Positions 26,664 to 36,600 of a stretch of 41,038 nt of DNA are shown piece after piece; the first letter of the stretch is position 1, and every line of letters begins with the position of its first letter. Under the pieces are notes generated by a model. It worked only from the letters and a program-made list of their open reading frames with translations, was not told the DNA's origin and ran no database searches. The DNA is from an uncultured Halanaerobiales bacterium. Its GTDB lineage: Bacteria > Bacillota > Halanaerobiia > Halanaerobiales > M55B127. The stretch lies in the NCBI GenBank assembly GCA_913055675.1, contig CAJXKY010000020.1:1-41038 (forward strand), written 5' to 3'. The position numbers and the translations under genes were made by a program.

Positions 26664-27860
26664 ATGGGAAAAGTAGAAGTAAGTAATTTATATAAAATAT
26701 TTGGTAATAAACCAAAAAAAGCACTTGAAATGTTGAATGACGGAGCTACAAAGCAGGAAGTTCTAGAAAAAAACGGTAGTACAGTTGGTGTGAATGATGC
26801 TAGTTTTGAAGTTGAAGAAGGTGAGATTTTTGTAATAATGGGCCTTTCTGGGAGTGGTAAATCGACACTTCTCAGATGTATAAATAGATTAATTGAACCT
26901 ACAACAGGTTCAATTAAAGTTGATGGCCAAGAAGTACTTGATTTTGATACAGAAGAACTAAGAAAGTTTAGAGAAAAAGAGTTTGGAATGGTATTCCAAA
27001 ACTTTGCCCTTTTACCCCATAGAACAGTTTTAGAAAATGCAATGTTTGGTTTAGAAATCCAAAACATTGAAAAAGGGGAACGGGAGAGAAGGACAAAAGA
27101 AGCATTAGACTTAGTAGGATTAGATGGATGGGGCGATCAGTACCCAGCCCAGTTAAGTGGAGGTATGAAACAACGAGTAGGTTTAGCTCGTGCCTTGGCA
27201 GTTGATCCTGAAATATTATTAATGGATGAACCCTTTAGTGCCTTAGATCCTCTGATTAAAAAAGAAATGCAGAACAAATTATTAGATTTATATGATGAAA
27301 TGCAAAGAACTATTTTATTCATTACTCATGATTTGGATGAAGCTTTAAAACTTGGGGATCGTATTGCTATTATGAAAGAAGGTAAGATCATCCAAGTTGG
27401 TGATCACGAAGAAATTTTAACTAATGCTACTAATGAATATGTAGAAAACTTTGTTGAGGACGTAAATCGGTCCAGAATATTAACAGCAAAAGATATTATG
27501 TCCAATCCAGTGGAACTATTATATCCACAAGACGGACCAAGAACTGCCCTTCATAAAATGAAAAATAATGGATTAAGTAGTCTTTTTGTGGTAAATAGAC
27601 AAAAGAAACTGAAGGGAATCGTTTATATTGAAGATGTTGTTGATCTTATCAATAGTGACGAAGACAAAGAGTTCAAAGAAATTATTAAAGAAATTATAAG
27701 AGCAGAACCGGAAGAGAATTTAAGGGAACTATTCTCAGATATTGCTGATTTGAATGCTCCCTTACCTGTAGTAAATGAAGATGATAAACTATTGGGAGTC
27801 ATTGTTAAAACTGATGTTTTAGCAAACTTGGCTTCCGAAGGTGCATATGATGAAAATTAA
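26664..27860 (+). CDS. proV: glycine betaine/proline ABC transporter, ATP-binding subunit
   Basis: A 398-residue ATPase of the ProV/OpuAA type that powers uptake of osmoprotectants. Walker A is GLSGSGKST, the signature LSGGMKQRVGLARA, Walker B LLMDEPFSALDPL and the switch histidine ITHDLDEA. The N-terminal extension KIFGNKPKKALEMLNDGATKQEVLEKNG is a ProV/OpuAA hallmark. Two CBS domains fill the last 120 residues, which in OpuA sense ionic strength. ATG 26664 sits behind GGGGAGGAAG. An in-frame upstream start at 26571 falls within the hairpin region and lacks a ribosome site. The binding protein gene follows at 27933. Confidence 0.95.
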   Translation: MGKVEVSNLYKIFGNKPKKALEMLNDGATKQEVLEKNGSTVGVNDASFEVEEGEIFVIMGLSGSGKSTLLRCINRLIEPTTGSIKVDGQEVLDFDTEELRKFREKEFGMVFQNFALLPHRTVLENAMFGLEIQNIEKGERERRTKEALDLVGLDGWGDQYPAQLSGGMKQRVGLARALAVDPEILLMDEPFSALDPLIKKEMQNKLLDLYDEMQRTILFITHDLDEALKLGDRIAIMKEGKIIQVGDHEEILTNATNEYVENFVEDVNRSRILTAKDIMSNPVELLYPQDGPRTALHKMKNNGLSSLFVVNRQKKLKGIVYIEDVVDLINSDEDKEFKEIIKEIIRAEPEENLRELFSDIADLNAPLPVVNEDDKLLGVIVKTDVLANLASEGAYDEN

Positions 27861-27932
27861 GTAAAAAGGTTACTTTGAATATAAAGAAGCAAAAGCAAAA
27901 AGAATCAAATACTTTAGGAGGGTTTTATAAAA

Positions 27933-28877
27933 ATGAAAAAGAAAACAATTTCTATTCTATTAGTATTAGTATTCACTTTATCATTAGTTTCAGTTGGAGC
28001 AGGAACAGCAATGGCGGCAGAAGATACAGATACAATTGACTTTGGTTATGTACAGTGGCCGGGCGTTACAGTTAAAACCCATGTAGCTAAAAAAGTATTG
28101 GATCATTTAGGTTATGAAACCGCAATGACTAGTGGTTCTCAGGCAATAGTATTTAAAGGAATGGATACAGGTGACTTAGATGTGTTCCTTGGTAACTGGA
28201 TGCCAACAATGAAAATCCACTTTGATGAATATAATAATAAAGGTACAGTTAAAGCTGTAAGAAATAATCTATTAGATGTTGTTTATAAAACAGCTGTTCC
28301 AGAATATGTATATGAAGCTGGTGTAACTTCATTAGCAGATTTAAATGAACATGCTGATAAGTTCAATAGTACTGTTTATGGTATTGAACCAGGTAATGAA
28401 GGTAACTTGATAATTAAAAAAGCAATTGATAACAACACTTACAATTTAGAAGGTTGGACACTTCAATCAAGTAGTACAGCTGGAATGCTTACTTCAGTTA
28501 AAAGAGCTGTAAATAATGAAGAATGGATAGCATTTAATGGTTGGAAACCACATTATATGAATGTAATGTTTGACATTAGATATTTAGATGACCCTGAAGG
28601 TATTTGGGGAAGTGGAGAACGTGTACAAACAGTAGTTAGAACTGGATTTGAAGAAGAAAATCCAAATGTATATAAATTCTTTGAACAATTTAAAGTAACA
28701 GCTCCTATGCAAAATGGATGGATTGATATGTATAAACGACAAGAAATGGATCCAGAAGATGTTGCTGAAAAATGGATAGCTAACAATCTTGACGTTGTAA
28801 ATCAGTGGGTCTATGGTGTAGAATCAACTGATGGAAGAATGGCAAGAAAAGTAATTGCTGAGAAAGTATCTAACTAA
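27933..28877 (+). CDS. proX: glycine betaine-binding protein of the ABC transporter
   Basis: A 314-residue extracytoplasmic binding protein (ProX/OpuAC type). The signal peptide is MKKKTISILL...GTAMA with cleavage before AEDTD (about residue 29), without a lipobox cysteine. A soluble ProX-like form is therefore indicated, unlike the lipoprotein OpuAC of Bacillus. Tryptophans suited to a betaine cage appear in VQWPGV, NWMPTM and NGWKPHYM. Choline or proline betaine cannot be excluded as ligands. ATG 27933 follows AGGAGGG. It is placed between ATPase and permease genes, an order different from the proVWX operon of E. coli. Confidence 0.93.
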   Translation: MKKKTISILLVLVFTLSLVSVGAGTAMAAEDTDTIDFGYVQWPGVTVKTHVAKKVLDHLGYETAMTSGSQAIVFKGMDTGDLDVFLGNWMPTMKIHFDEYNNKGTVKAVRNNLLDVVYKTAVPEYVYEAGVTSLADLNEHADKFNSTVYGIEPGNEGNLIIKKAIDNNTYNLEGWTLQSSSTAGMLTSVKRAVNNEEWIAFNGWKPHYMNVMFDIRYLDDPEGIWGSGERVQTVVRTGFEEENPNVYKFFEQFKVTAPMQNGWIDMYKRQEMDPEDVAEKWIANNLDVVNQWVYGVESTDGRMARKVIAEKVSN

Positions 28878-28952
28878 AATTAATAAGTTAAGTATTTAAT
28901 GTAATAAAATATATAAATTAGTTTACTTCTAATGAAAGTAGTTTGAATTTAA

Positions 28953-28985
28953 ACTAGCGGCGTTCTTTTTAGGAATGCCGCTAGT
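28953..28985 (+). promoter_or_regulatory. stable hairpin between binding-protein and permease genes
   Basis: A perfect 9-bp stem ACTAGCGGC / GCCGCTAGT with a 15-nt loop that has extra pairing. No T run follows, so it looks less like a terminator than a 3' stabiliser for the proX message or a partial stop that lowers permease expression. Confidence 0.65.
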
Positions 28986-29005
28986 AAAATATTTTGTAAA
29001 GGAGG

Positions 29006-29848
29006 TTGATTAAAGTTAATAATATAATACAATTATTAACCACTAAAATACCATTAGGAAGTTGGGTAGAAAATTTTGTAAACTATCTAATTAATAATTT
29101 TAGTGGACCTCTAGATGGTTTTGCTAATATAATTGAATTGATGGTAGAAAATTTTGAAGCAATTTTAGCTTATCCACATCCGTTAATAGTTATTGCTTTA
29201 TTTGCATTATTAGCTTGGAAATTGAAAAACTATAGAATGTCAATATTTGTAGCATTAGGTTTAGGATTAGTATTAAATATACAAATGTGGGATCCACTAT
29301 TAACTACTTTAGCATCAATTATTACTTCAGTAGTAGTGGCGCTTGTGATAGGTATTCCGATCGGAATAATTAAAGCCCATAATAGGGTGATTGATCTTAT
29401 TACACGACCCATTTTAGACTTTATGCAGACAATACCACCATTTGTATACTTGATACCTGCACTAATGTTCTTTGGCTTAGGAACTGTTTCAGGTGTAATT
29501 GCTACAGTAGTATTTGCAATAGCACCACCTATTAGATTGACATATCTAGGCATTCAACAAGTTGATAGTGAACTAAAAGAGGCGGGCCATGCTTTTGGAG
29601 CTAATTGGTGGCAAATCTTATTAAAGATTGAGTTGCCTGGGGCTATGCCTTCCATAATGATGGGGATAAATCAATGTATCATGCTTTCCCTATCCATGGT
29701 TGTAATTGCAGCTATGATCGGAGCTGGCGGACTTGGTAAGCCAGTACTTAGATCACTTTCAGTTGTTGATATAGGACTAGGATTTGAAGCCGGATTAGGT
29801 GTAGTAATAATAGCGATGGTTCTTGATAGAATGTTTGGTAGAGAATAA
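29006..29848 (+). CDS. proW: glycine betaine ABC transporter permease
   Basis: A permease of about 280 residues (ProW/OpuAB type). The N-terminal part matches the family (TTKIPLGSWVENFVNYL, then NFSGPLDGFANII), five to six hydrophobic helices follow, and the EAA loop that docks on the ATPase is seen as ELKEAGHAFGANWWQILLKIELPGAMPSIM. The only usual start codon upstream of the conserved part is TTG 29006, which directly touches the ribosome site AAAGGAGG with no spacer. ATT 29009 or GTT 29015 would be better spaced but are not normal starts. The start is therefore uncertain. A terminator follows at 29871. Confidence 0.9.
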   Translation: MIKVNNIIQLLTTKIPLGSWVENFVNYLINNFSGPLDGFANIIELMVENFEAILAYPHPLIVIALFALLAWKLKNYRMSIFVALGLGLVLNIQMWDPLLTTLASIITSVVVALVIGIPIGIIKAHNRVIDLITRPILDFMQTIPPFVYLIPALMFFGLGTVSGVIATVVFAIAPPIRLTYLGIQQVDSELKEAGHAFGANWWQILLKIELPGAMPSIMMGINQCIMLSLSMVVIAAMIGAGGLGKPVLRSLSVVDIGLGFEAGLGVVIIAMVLDRMFGRE

Positions 29849-29870
29849 TGATAAATATATTTAAACTATA

Positions 29871-29898
29871 AAATCTGTCCTTTTTAGGGCAGATTTTT
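29871..29898 (+). terminator. intrinsic terminator of the betaine transporter operon
   Basis: A 10-bp stem AAATCTGTCC / GGGCAGATTT (one wobble pair) with a 6-nt loop, running into TTTTT. Confidence 0.88.
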
Positions 29899-30004
29899 AG
29901 TATATATGATATGTTAAGTATTTTAAATCTTCATTGAATATAGATTAGTGTTATGCTATTATAAACTGCATAGTAAGTAAAAATAGAAAGCTCAAGGTGA
30001 TAAA

Positions 30005-31147
30005 ATGGGAAAAAACAATGTTGTTGTCAGCAAATGTGATTCTTATGATAATGATCAATTGAAAAGTTCAGTCACAGATATATTTAAAAAGATGGATAAT
30101 ATTGAAAATCTAATAAAACCTAATTCTACCGTTGTGATAAAGCCTAATTTGCTTTTGGGGAAAAGTCCTGACCAGGTAGTTACTACCCATCCTGATCTAA
30201 TTCAACAAGTTATTGATAGATTAAAGAAATTTGAATGTAAAATCGTGATTGGGGATAGTCCTGGGGGACCGTTTAATGAATCTAGACTAAAAAGGATATA
30301 TAAAAAAACGGGATTATTTAAACTATCGGAAAATGAGAATGTAAGTTTGAATTATAACACTTCTTCAACCAAAATTTCATTTGAAGAAGGTTTTTTAGTA
30401 AAAAGTTTTGAAGTATCAGATTTTATTTTAAATGCCGATTTGATTATTAATATGTCCAAATTAAAGACACATTCTTTTATGAAATATACGGGATCTGTTA
30501 AAAATCTATTTGGGACTATACCCGGTATGAAAAAGGCTGAATATCATCTAAGAATGCCTGAAGCAGAAAATTTTGCTTTAATGTTAGTTGATTTAGCAAG
30601 ATATATAACTCCTCAAATTAATATTATGGATGCTGTTATCGGTATGGAAGGGGCAGGACCTTCTGCTGGAGAAAAAAGAAAATTCGGTTATATAATGGCG
30701 AGCACTTCCTGTTTTTCATTAGATATTGCTGGTGCGTATTTATTTAATATCGACCTAGAAGATATTCCTACTATAAAACAAGCGAAGAAAAAAGGGTTAG
30801 TAGGTAACATTGAGGAAATAAAACTATATGGTGATAAATTAGTACCTGCAGAAAACACATTAACTCCGGAGATTAATGAATCAGATACAAGAAATGTGAA
30901 TAATCTTCCATCATTTCTAGCAAATATAGTAAACAAATTATTAAAACCAAGACCAGTATTTAACAAAGAACAATGTGTAAAATGTGGTGATTGTGCGGCA
31001 AATTGCCCTGCTGAAGCTATTGAATTGGATGATTATCCTAAAGTAGATCTTAATGAATGTATAAGATGTTTTTGCTGTCAGGAATTATGTTCTTATGAAG
31101 CTGTTGGTATTAAAAAGCCAATTTTAGGCAAATTGTTTTTTAAATAA
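30005..31147 (+). CDS. DUF362 protein with C-terminal double 4Fe-4S ferredoxin domain
   Basis: A 380-residue protein. Residues about 35-270 form a DUF362 domain: VVIKPNLLLGKSPDQVVTTHP, VIGDSPGG, NMSKLKTHSFMKYTGSVKNLFG and DAVIGMEGAGPSAGEKR are its usual signatures. Residues about 318-370 hold two 4Fe-4S motifs, CVKCGDCAANCP and CIRCFCCQELC. Such fusions are common in anaerobes; the reaction is not established, and a role in electron transfer or iron-sulfur chemistry is inference. ATG 30005 follows AAGGTG. The SulP gene begins 20 nt after its stop, so the two may be cotranscribed. Confidence 0.9.
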   Translation: MGKNNVVVSKCDSYDNDQLKSSVTDIFKKMDNIENLIKPNSTVVIKPNLLLGKSPDQVVTTHPDLIQQVIDRLKKFECKIVIGDSPGGPFNESRLKRIYKKTGLFKLSENENVSLNYNTSSTKISFEEGFLVKSFEVSDFILNADLIINMSKLKTHSFMKYTGSVKNLFGTIPGMKKAEYHLRMPEAENFALMLVDLARYITPQINIMDAVIGMEGAGPSAGEKRKFGYIMASTSCFSLDIAGAYLFNIDLEDIPTIKQAKKKGLVGNIEEIKLYGDKLVPAENTLTPEINESDTRNVNNLPSFLANIVNKLLKPRPVFNKEQCVKCGDCAANCPAEAIELDDYPKVDLNECIRCFCCQELCSYEAVGIKKPILGKLFFK

Positions 31148-31167
31148 AATATAATAATGGTGGTACT

Positions 31168-32862
31168 ATGAATAATAAAAATGGTAAGAATATAATAGAG
31201 ACAATTAAGAATTATAAAAATAACTATTTTAAATCCGATGTATATTCGGGTTTGTCAGTGGCAACTTTATGCATACCGCAAAATATGGCTTATGCTCTTA
31301 TAGCAGGTTTAAACCCTATTTATGGACTCTATACTTCGATAATTTCTCAAATTATTTCTACTATTACGGGCAAATCAAGTTATATTATTGTTGGGCCAAC
31401 CAATTTAATGGCAATGGCGATAGCAAGTAATCTTAATTATGTTCAAGATGATAAATATTTAGAAATGGTTATTTTATTAACTTTCTTAGTAGGTATATTC
31501 CAAATTTTGGCCGGGATTTTCAAACTTGGTAAATTAGTAAGATATGTTTCACACCCTGTGATAGTAGGTTTAACATCTGGTGCGGCAATCATAATAGGAA
31601 TTGGACAGGTTAAAAACTTTTTAGGAGTAAGTATTGGACGTACTTATAATGTTTTTATAGAAATTTATCAATTAATGTTAAAAGCAGGTTCAATAAATTA
31701 CTTAGCACTTTTATTAGGTCTTATAACTATTATAACTATATTATTTATAAAAAGGAGTCAGTATGAGATTCCTGCTTACCTATTAGGTATTTTATTGGCT
31801 ACCCTTATTGTTATTATATTTAATTTAGAAAATTCAATTAATACTGTCGGTAAATTAAATTTAAGTGGATTTGCACTAAATATTCCTGATTTAGGTTCGG
31901 AATCAATAATTGATATTTCGACGAAAGCATTGGCAGTTGCAATTGTAGGTTTAATTCAAACTTTAGCAGTTGTTAAATCAATTTCTAACCGGGCCAAAGA
32001 AGATCTAAATATAAATAAAGAATTTGTTAGTCAGGGTATAATGAATTTTGGTTTATCGTTTTTTAACGGATTTGCTAGTTCTGCTTCATTTACTAATACT
32101 TTTGCTAATTATCAAGGTGGAGCTGAAACTAGGATATCAGAATTAATTTCAGCACTTTCTATTTTAATATTTATCTTCTTTTTCAACTTTTTTATTAGAT
32201 ATATACCTATAGCATCCTTGGCTGGTTTAGTACTTTTAGTAGCTTATAATATGATAGAAATGAGTGAAATTAGAGAACTAGCTAAAGCAACTAAAGCTGA
32301 TACTTTGATTTTTAGTTTAACCCTTTTGGCAACTATTAGTTCTCCCAGGATAGAATATGCTGTTTATTTGGGAGTTGTATTGTCCTTGTTTTCAGTTCTT
32401 AAGGATAGTTCGGAAGCTAGTGTAAGTCATTTAAAATATGATGAGGATTCCCACTCTAACATTGTGCAAACAGTTCCTAAAGAGATACAAGATGATGAAT
32501 ATGTTATTTTAGATTTAGTAGGAGACTTTACTTTTAGTTCAGCAGAGAGCTTTAAGTATAAACTTGATCATGTTTCAGATGCTGGTTGTGGTTATATATT
32601 AAGGTTAAGGAATATAGATAATATTGATATTACTTCTATAAACGAACTTAAAAAGTTCATAAAAAGGATTCAAAATGAAGATAAAGAAGTCTTAATGTCC
32701 GGGATTAATCAAAAAAAATATACAATATTGAAAGATTTAAAAATAATAGATTTAATAGGAGAAGAAAATATTTTTTATGAAAAAGATAAGGTATTATCTT
32801 CTACTGTTGATGCAGTGAAACAGGCTGAAAATTATGAAGAGAAACAAAGTCAAGATAAGTAA
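31168..32862 (+). CDS. SulP family anion transporter with STAS domain
   Basis: A 564-residue membrane carrier. The N-terminal SulP signature is DVYSGLSVATLCIPQNMAYALIAGLNPIYGLYTSII (about 23-58), with ten or more hydrophobic segments to about residue 410. A cytoplasmic STAS domain follows (about 445-550: DEYVILDLVGDFTFSSAESFKYKL, then LRLRNIDNIDITSINELKKF), with D-I-T-S at the usual phosphorylatable loop. SulP proteins carry sulfate, bicarbonate, chloride or dicarboxylates; substrate cannot be read here. ATG 31168 is preceded by GGTGG. It probably shares a message with the DUF362 gene. Confidence 0.92.
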   Translation: MNNKNGKNIIETIKNYKNNYFKSDVYSGLSVATLCIPQNMAYALIAGLNPIYGLYTSIISQIISTITGKSSYIIVGPTNLMAMAIASNLNYVQDDKYLEMVILLTFLVGIFQILAGIFKLGKLVRYVSHPVIVGLTSGAAIIIGIGQVKNFLGVSIGRTYNVFIEIYQLMLKAGSINYLALLLGLITIITILFIKRSQYEIPAYLLGILLATLIVIIFNLENSINTVGKLNLSGFALNIPDLGSESIIDISTKALAVAIVGLIQTLAVVKSISNRAKEDLNINKEFVSQGIMNFGLSFFNGFASSASFTNTFANYQGGAETRISELISALSILIFIFFFNFFIRYIPIASLAGLVLLVAYNMIEMSEIRELAKATKADTLIFSLTLLATISSPRIEYAVYLGVVLSLFSVLKDSSEASVSHLKYDEDSHSNIVQTVPKEIQDDEYVILDLVGDFTFSSAESFKYKLDHVSDAGCGYILRLRNIDNIDITSINELKKFIKRIQNEDKEVLMSGINQKKYTILKDLKIIDLIGEENIFYEKDKVLSSTVDAVKQAENYEEKQSQDK

Positions 32863-32880
32863 ATTTACAACAATAATGTA

Positions 32881-32896
32881 TTTATGATATCATAAA
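32881..32896. repeat. perfect 16-bp palindrome upstream of ylbF
   Basis: TTTATGAT/ATCATAAA lies between the SulP stop and the YlbF gene. It may be an operator or a chance AT-rich palindrome. Confidence 0.3.
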
Positions 32897-32932
32897 AGAA
32901 GAAAATAAGTTGTCTTAAAGGAGGTTAATAGG

Positions 32933-33283
32933 ATGTCTGTATATGATTTAGCTAATAATTTAGCAAAAGAACTTAAGGAATCTGATGAGTACAAAAAATA
33001 TTTAGAAAAAAGAAAAAAAGTATTAAGTAATAAAAAAACAAAAGAAATGTTATTAGATTTTCAGCAGGAACAGATGAAGTTACAAGCTAAAAAAATGTCT
33101 GGAGAAGATTTAAGTGAAGAAGATACTGAGAAATTAGAAGAGTTGAGGGAGTTAATTGATCTAAATTCAGATATCAAACAATATTTACAGGCAGAATATA
33201 GAGTTAATATTCTACTAAATGATATACAAAAGATAGTCTTTGGTGATTTAGAACTCGGTATTGAAGAAGAAAATAAAGATTAA
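32933..33283 (+). CDS. ylbF: YlbF/YmcA family protein
   Basis: A 116-residue, almost wholly helical and charged protein of the YlbF family: MSVYDLANNLAKELKESDEYKKYLEKRKKV, the middle LLDFQQEQMKLQAKKMSGEDLSEED, and LNSDIKQYLQAEYRVNILLNDIQKIVFG. In Bacillus subtilis YlbF acts with YmcA and YaaT and influences RNA processing by RNase Y and development. Whether this copy does the same is unknown, and no partner genes are adjacent. ATG 32933 follows AAAGGAGG. Confidence 0.85.
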   Translation: MSVYDLANNLAKELKESDEYKKYLEKRKKVLSNKKTKEMLLDFQQEQMKLQAKKMSGEDLSEEDTEKLEELRELIDLNSDIKQYLQAEYRVNILLNDIQKIVFGDLELGIEEENKD

Positions 33284-33294
33284 TAAAAAAATAA

Positions 33295-33317
33295 AGCACC
33301 CTTATAATAAGGGTGCT
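33295..33317 (-). terminator. terminator between convergent ylbF and nifU-like genes
   Basis: Stem AGCACCCTT / AAGGGTGCT with loop ATAAT. On the minus strand a T-rich run follows, so it ends the NifU-like gene. On the plus strand no T run follows, so its effect on ylbF is less sure. Confidence 0.8.
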
Positions 33318-33335
33318 GAGTGTTTAGTGATTAAA

Positions 33336-33560
33336 TTATACAGCTACTACTTCTTTAACTTCGGGCAATTTCTTTTTCAAGGTTCTTTCTATACCATTTT
33401 TTAAGGTTAAAGTAGACATAGGGCAACCATGACAGGCACCTACAAGTCTTACTTTTACTATACCTTCATCAGTTAATTCAACAAGTTCTACATCTCCACC
33501 ATCAGCTTGAAGACCTGGGCGAATTTGATCTAGAACATCTTTTACTTCTTCTTTTTCCAC
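33336..33560 (-). CDS. NifU-like C-terminal domain protein (Fe-S scaffold)
   Basis: A 74-residue stand-alone NifU C-terminal domain (NfuA-like core). It starts [27 protein letters not shown] and holds the CHGCP motif (CxxC) that binds a bridging 4Fe-4S cluster in a dimer, then [20 protein letters not shown]. It likely carries iron-sulfur clusters to client proteins, useful in a cell with many ferredoxin-type enzymes such as those in this window. The start is ATG 33560 with GGAGGT upstream on the minus strand. It is divergent from dnaE. Confidence 0.93.
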   Translation of the reverse strand: MEKEEVKDVLDQIRPGLQADGGDVELVELTDEGIVKVRLVGACHGCPMSTLTLKNGIERTLKKKLPEVKEVVAV

Positions 33561-33591
33561 AAATTACACCTCCATGTATTAATCTAATTGT

Positions 33592-33619
33592 ATTATAACA
33601 TATTTTAGAAATTATACAA
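33592..33619 (-). promoter_or_regulatory. sigma-A type promoter of the NifU-like gene
   Basis: On the minus strand TTGTAT (33614-33619) and TATAAT (33592-33597) are 16 nt apart, about 32 nt before the start codon. The plus-strand promoter of dnaE must overlap this short divergent region but is not clear. Confidence 0.6.
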
Positions 33620-33668
33620 TAATATTTACTGAATTTATCAAGTTAAATTGAAGATTGGGGAGAATAAT

Positions 33669-36600
33669 ATGGTTGATAAATTTGTGCATTTACATAATCA
33701 TACCGAATATAGTTTATTGGATGGGGCTCTAAGAATAGAGAACCTTATTCGACAAGCAAAAAAGTATAATATGCCTGCGGTTGCAATGACTGATCACGGT
33801 GTTTTATATGGTATGTATGAATTTTATAAAAAAGCAAAGGAAAACAATATAAAACCTATAATAGGTTGTGAAGTATATGTATCTCCGACAAACAGATTTG
33901 ATAAGTCTGTTCGCAATAGTTATCATCTTGTCTTGCTAGCGGAGAATAATAAGGGTTACCATAATTTAATGAAAATAGTATCTTCTTCCTGGTTAGAGGG
34001 TTTTTATTATAAACCTCGAGTTGATAAAGATTTATTATATGAACATCGTGAAGGTATTATTGCTATGTCTGCTTGTTTACAAGGAGAAGTTTCTCAGGCT
34101 ATTCTTAAGGGAAAGTCAAAAAAAGAAGTAAAAAATACAATAAAGAAATATCAAAATATATTTGGTAAAGAAAATTATTTCTTAGAATTAATGGATCATA
34201 ATTTGTCGAAGGAAAAGAAAGTTAATTCAACTTTAATAGAGATATCTAATGAGGAAAATATTCCCTTGGTTGTAAGTAATGATGTTCATTATAAAGAAAA
34301 AGATGATGCTAAGATACATGATGTGTTATTGGCACTACAAACTGGGACTACAGTTAATGATGAAAAAAGATTAACTTTTCCCAATGATAATTATTATTTT
34401 AAAAGTTCTTTAGAAATGTATAAATTATTCCCTGATATTAAAGAGGCATATCAAAACACCTTAAAAATAAGTAAAAGAATAAATGTAAACTTAGACACTA
34501 GTGAATTCTTTTTGCCTAACTATCCTGATGTTGAAAAAGATAATGAGGTTAATTATTTGAAGGAACTATGTGAAAAAGGTTTAAAAGAAAAAGGTTTAAA
34601 AAATAGTAAAAAAGCACGGGAAAGAATGAATTATGAGCTTGAAATAATTGAAGAAATGGGATATATATCATATTTTTTAATTGTTTGGGATTTTATAGAA
34701 TTTGCTAATGAAAACGATATAAGAGTCGGACCTGGTAGGGGTTCAGCTGCAGGAAGTTTAGTATCATATTTGCTTGATATTACAAGAATTAACCCCTTGA
34801 AATATGGATTGATATTCGAAAGATTTTTAAATCCCGAAAGAGTAACGATGCCTGATATAGATATAGACTTTGATGAAAGAAGAGATGAAATCATTGATTA
34901 TGTTAAAAAAAGATACGGAAAAGAAAGAGTAGCTCAAATTGGGACTTTTGGAACTATGGCCGCTAGAGCTGCTGTTAGAGATGTGGGAAGAGCTTTAGAT
35001 ATTTCATACGGTAAAGTGGACAAAGTTGCAAAATTAATACCATCTCAGCATGGCGTGAATTTGGAATATGCCCTTCAAAATAGTGAAAAGCTAAGAAAAA
35101 ATTATGAAAATGATAAAGAAGTAAAAAAATTAATAGACTTTTCAAAAGAGGTTGAAGGGTTACCTCGTCATATTTCTACCCATGCAGCCGGAGTAATTAT
35201 TGGACCAGAGGATTTAGAAAACATTATCCCGTTGCAGTTACAGGATGATAACGTAATAACCCAATTACCTATGGATGATCTAGAAGAAATGGGATTATTA
35301 AAAATGGATTTTTTGGGGCTGCGAAATTTAAATATAATCAATAAAGCATTAGATTTGATAGAAAGAAATAAGAATGTAACTCTTGATATCGAAAATATTC
35401 CTCGTGATAATCAAACAGTTTATGAAATGCTTCAACAGGGTCAAACTCTCGGAGTATTTCAGATGGAATCTCGTTTATTCCAGGATTTAAATAAAAAACT
35501 TAAACCAAATAGGTTTGAAGATATAATTGCACTATTGGCTTTAGGAAGACCGGGGCCCCTCGGTAGTGATATAGTTGATGATTATATTAAGTGCAGACAT
35601 GGAGAAAAAGAACCCGAGTATCTTCACCCTAAACTAAAACCGATATTAGAAGAAACTTATGGTATGATTCTTTATCAAGAACAAGTTATGGAGATAGCTG
35701 GCAAATTAGCCAATTATTCGATGGGTGAAGCGGATTTATTAAGAAGAGGTATGGGTAAGAAAAAAGAAAAACTTGTTAAAAAAGAAAGAGAAAAATTTGT
35801 TAAAGGTGCTGTTAGTAATGGAATTGATAAAAGTATAGCAAGTGAAATTTTTGACCAGATGGAATATTTTGCTGGCTATGGATTTAACAAGTCACATAGT
35901 GCAGCATATGCATTGTTGGCTTATCAAACAGCATTTTTAAAAGCAAAATATCCTTCTGAATTTATGTCAGCCCTTCTTTCAACTGTTATGACTAATCTTG
36001 ATAAAGTTTCTTTATATATTAATGAGGCAAAAGAGATGGGGTTAGATGTATTACCTCCTGATATAAACGAAAGTTATTATGATTTTGTACCTAATAAGAA
36101 GGGAGATATAAGATTTGGCTTAAAAGCTATAAAAAATGTAGGCACTAATTCAATAGAAACTATAGTTAATTCAAGAAAAAAAGAGGGTTATAAGTCACTT
36201 CAGGACTTTTTAGATAAAGTTGATTTGAAAAAAATTAATATTAAAACAATTGAGGCCTTAATTAAATCAGGTTGTTTTGATAATTTAGGGCAAAGAAGAT
36301 CTCAGCTTTTAGTAAAATATGAAGAAATTTATGAAAAAATTTCCAGTAGTAAAAAACGGATAAATGAAAATCAAACATCTTTTTTCGATATGTTTGAAAA
36401 AGAAGATGATTTTTTTGAAACCGATATAGAATATCCTAATATTGATGAAATTGATTTAGATATTAAGTTGGACCAGGAAAAAGAATATTTAGGAATTTAT
36501 GTTTCCGGGCATCCTTTAGATGAATACAAGGAAAAGTTGATTAAGCTAACAAATGCGACCTGTAATAGTTCAGTAAATAGAAAAAAAATACTATGTTTAG

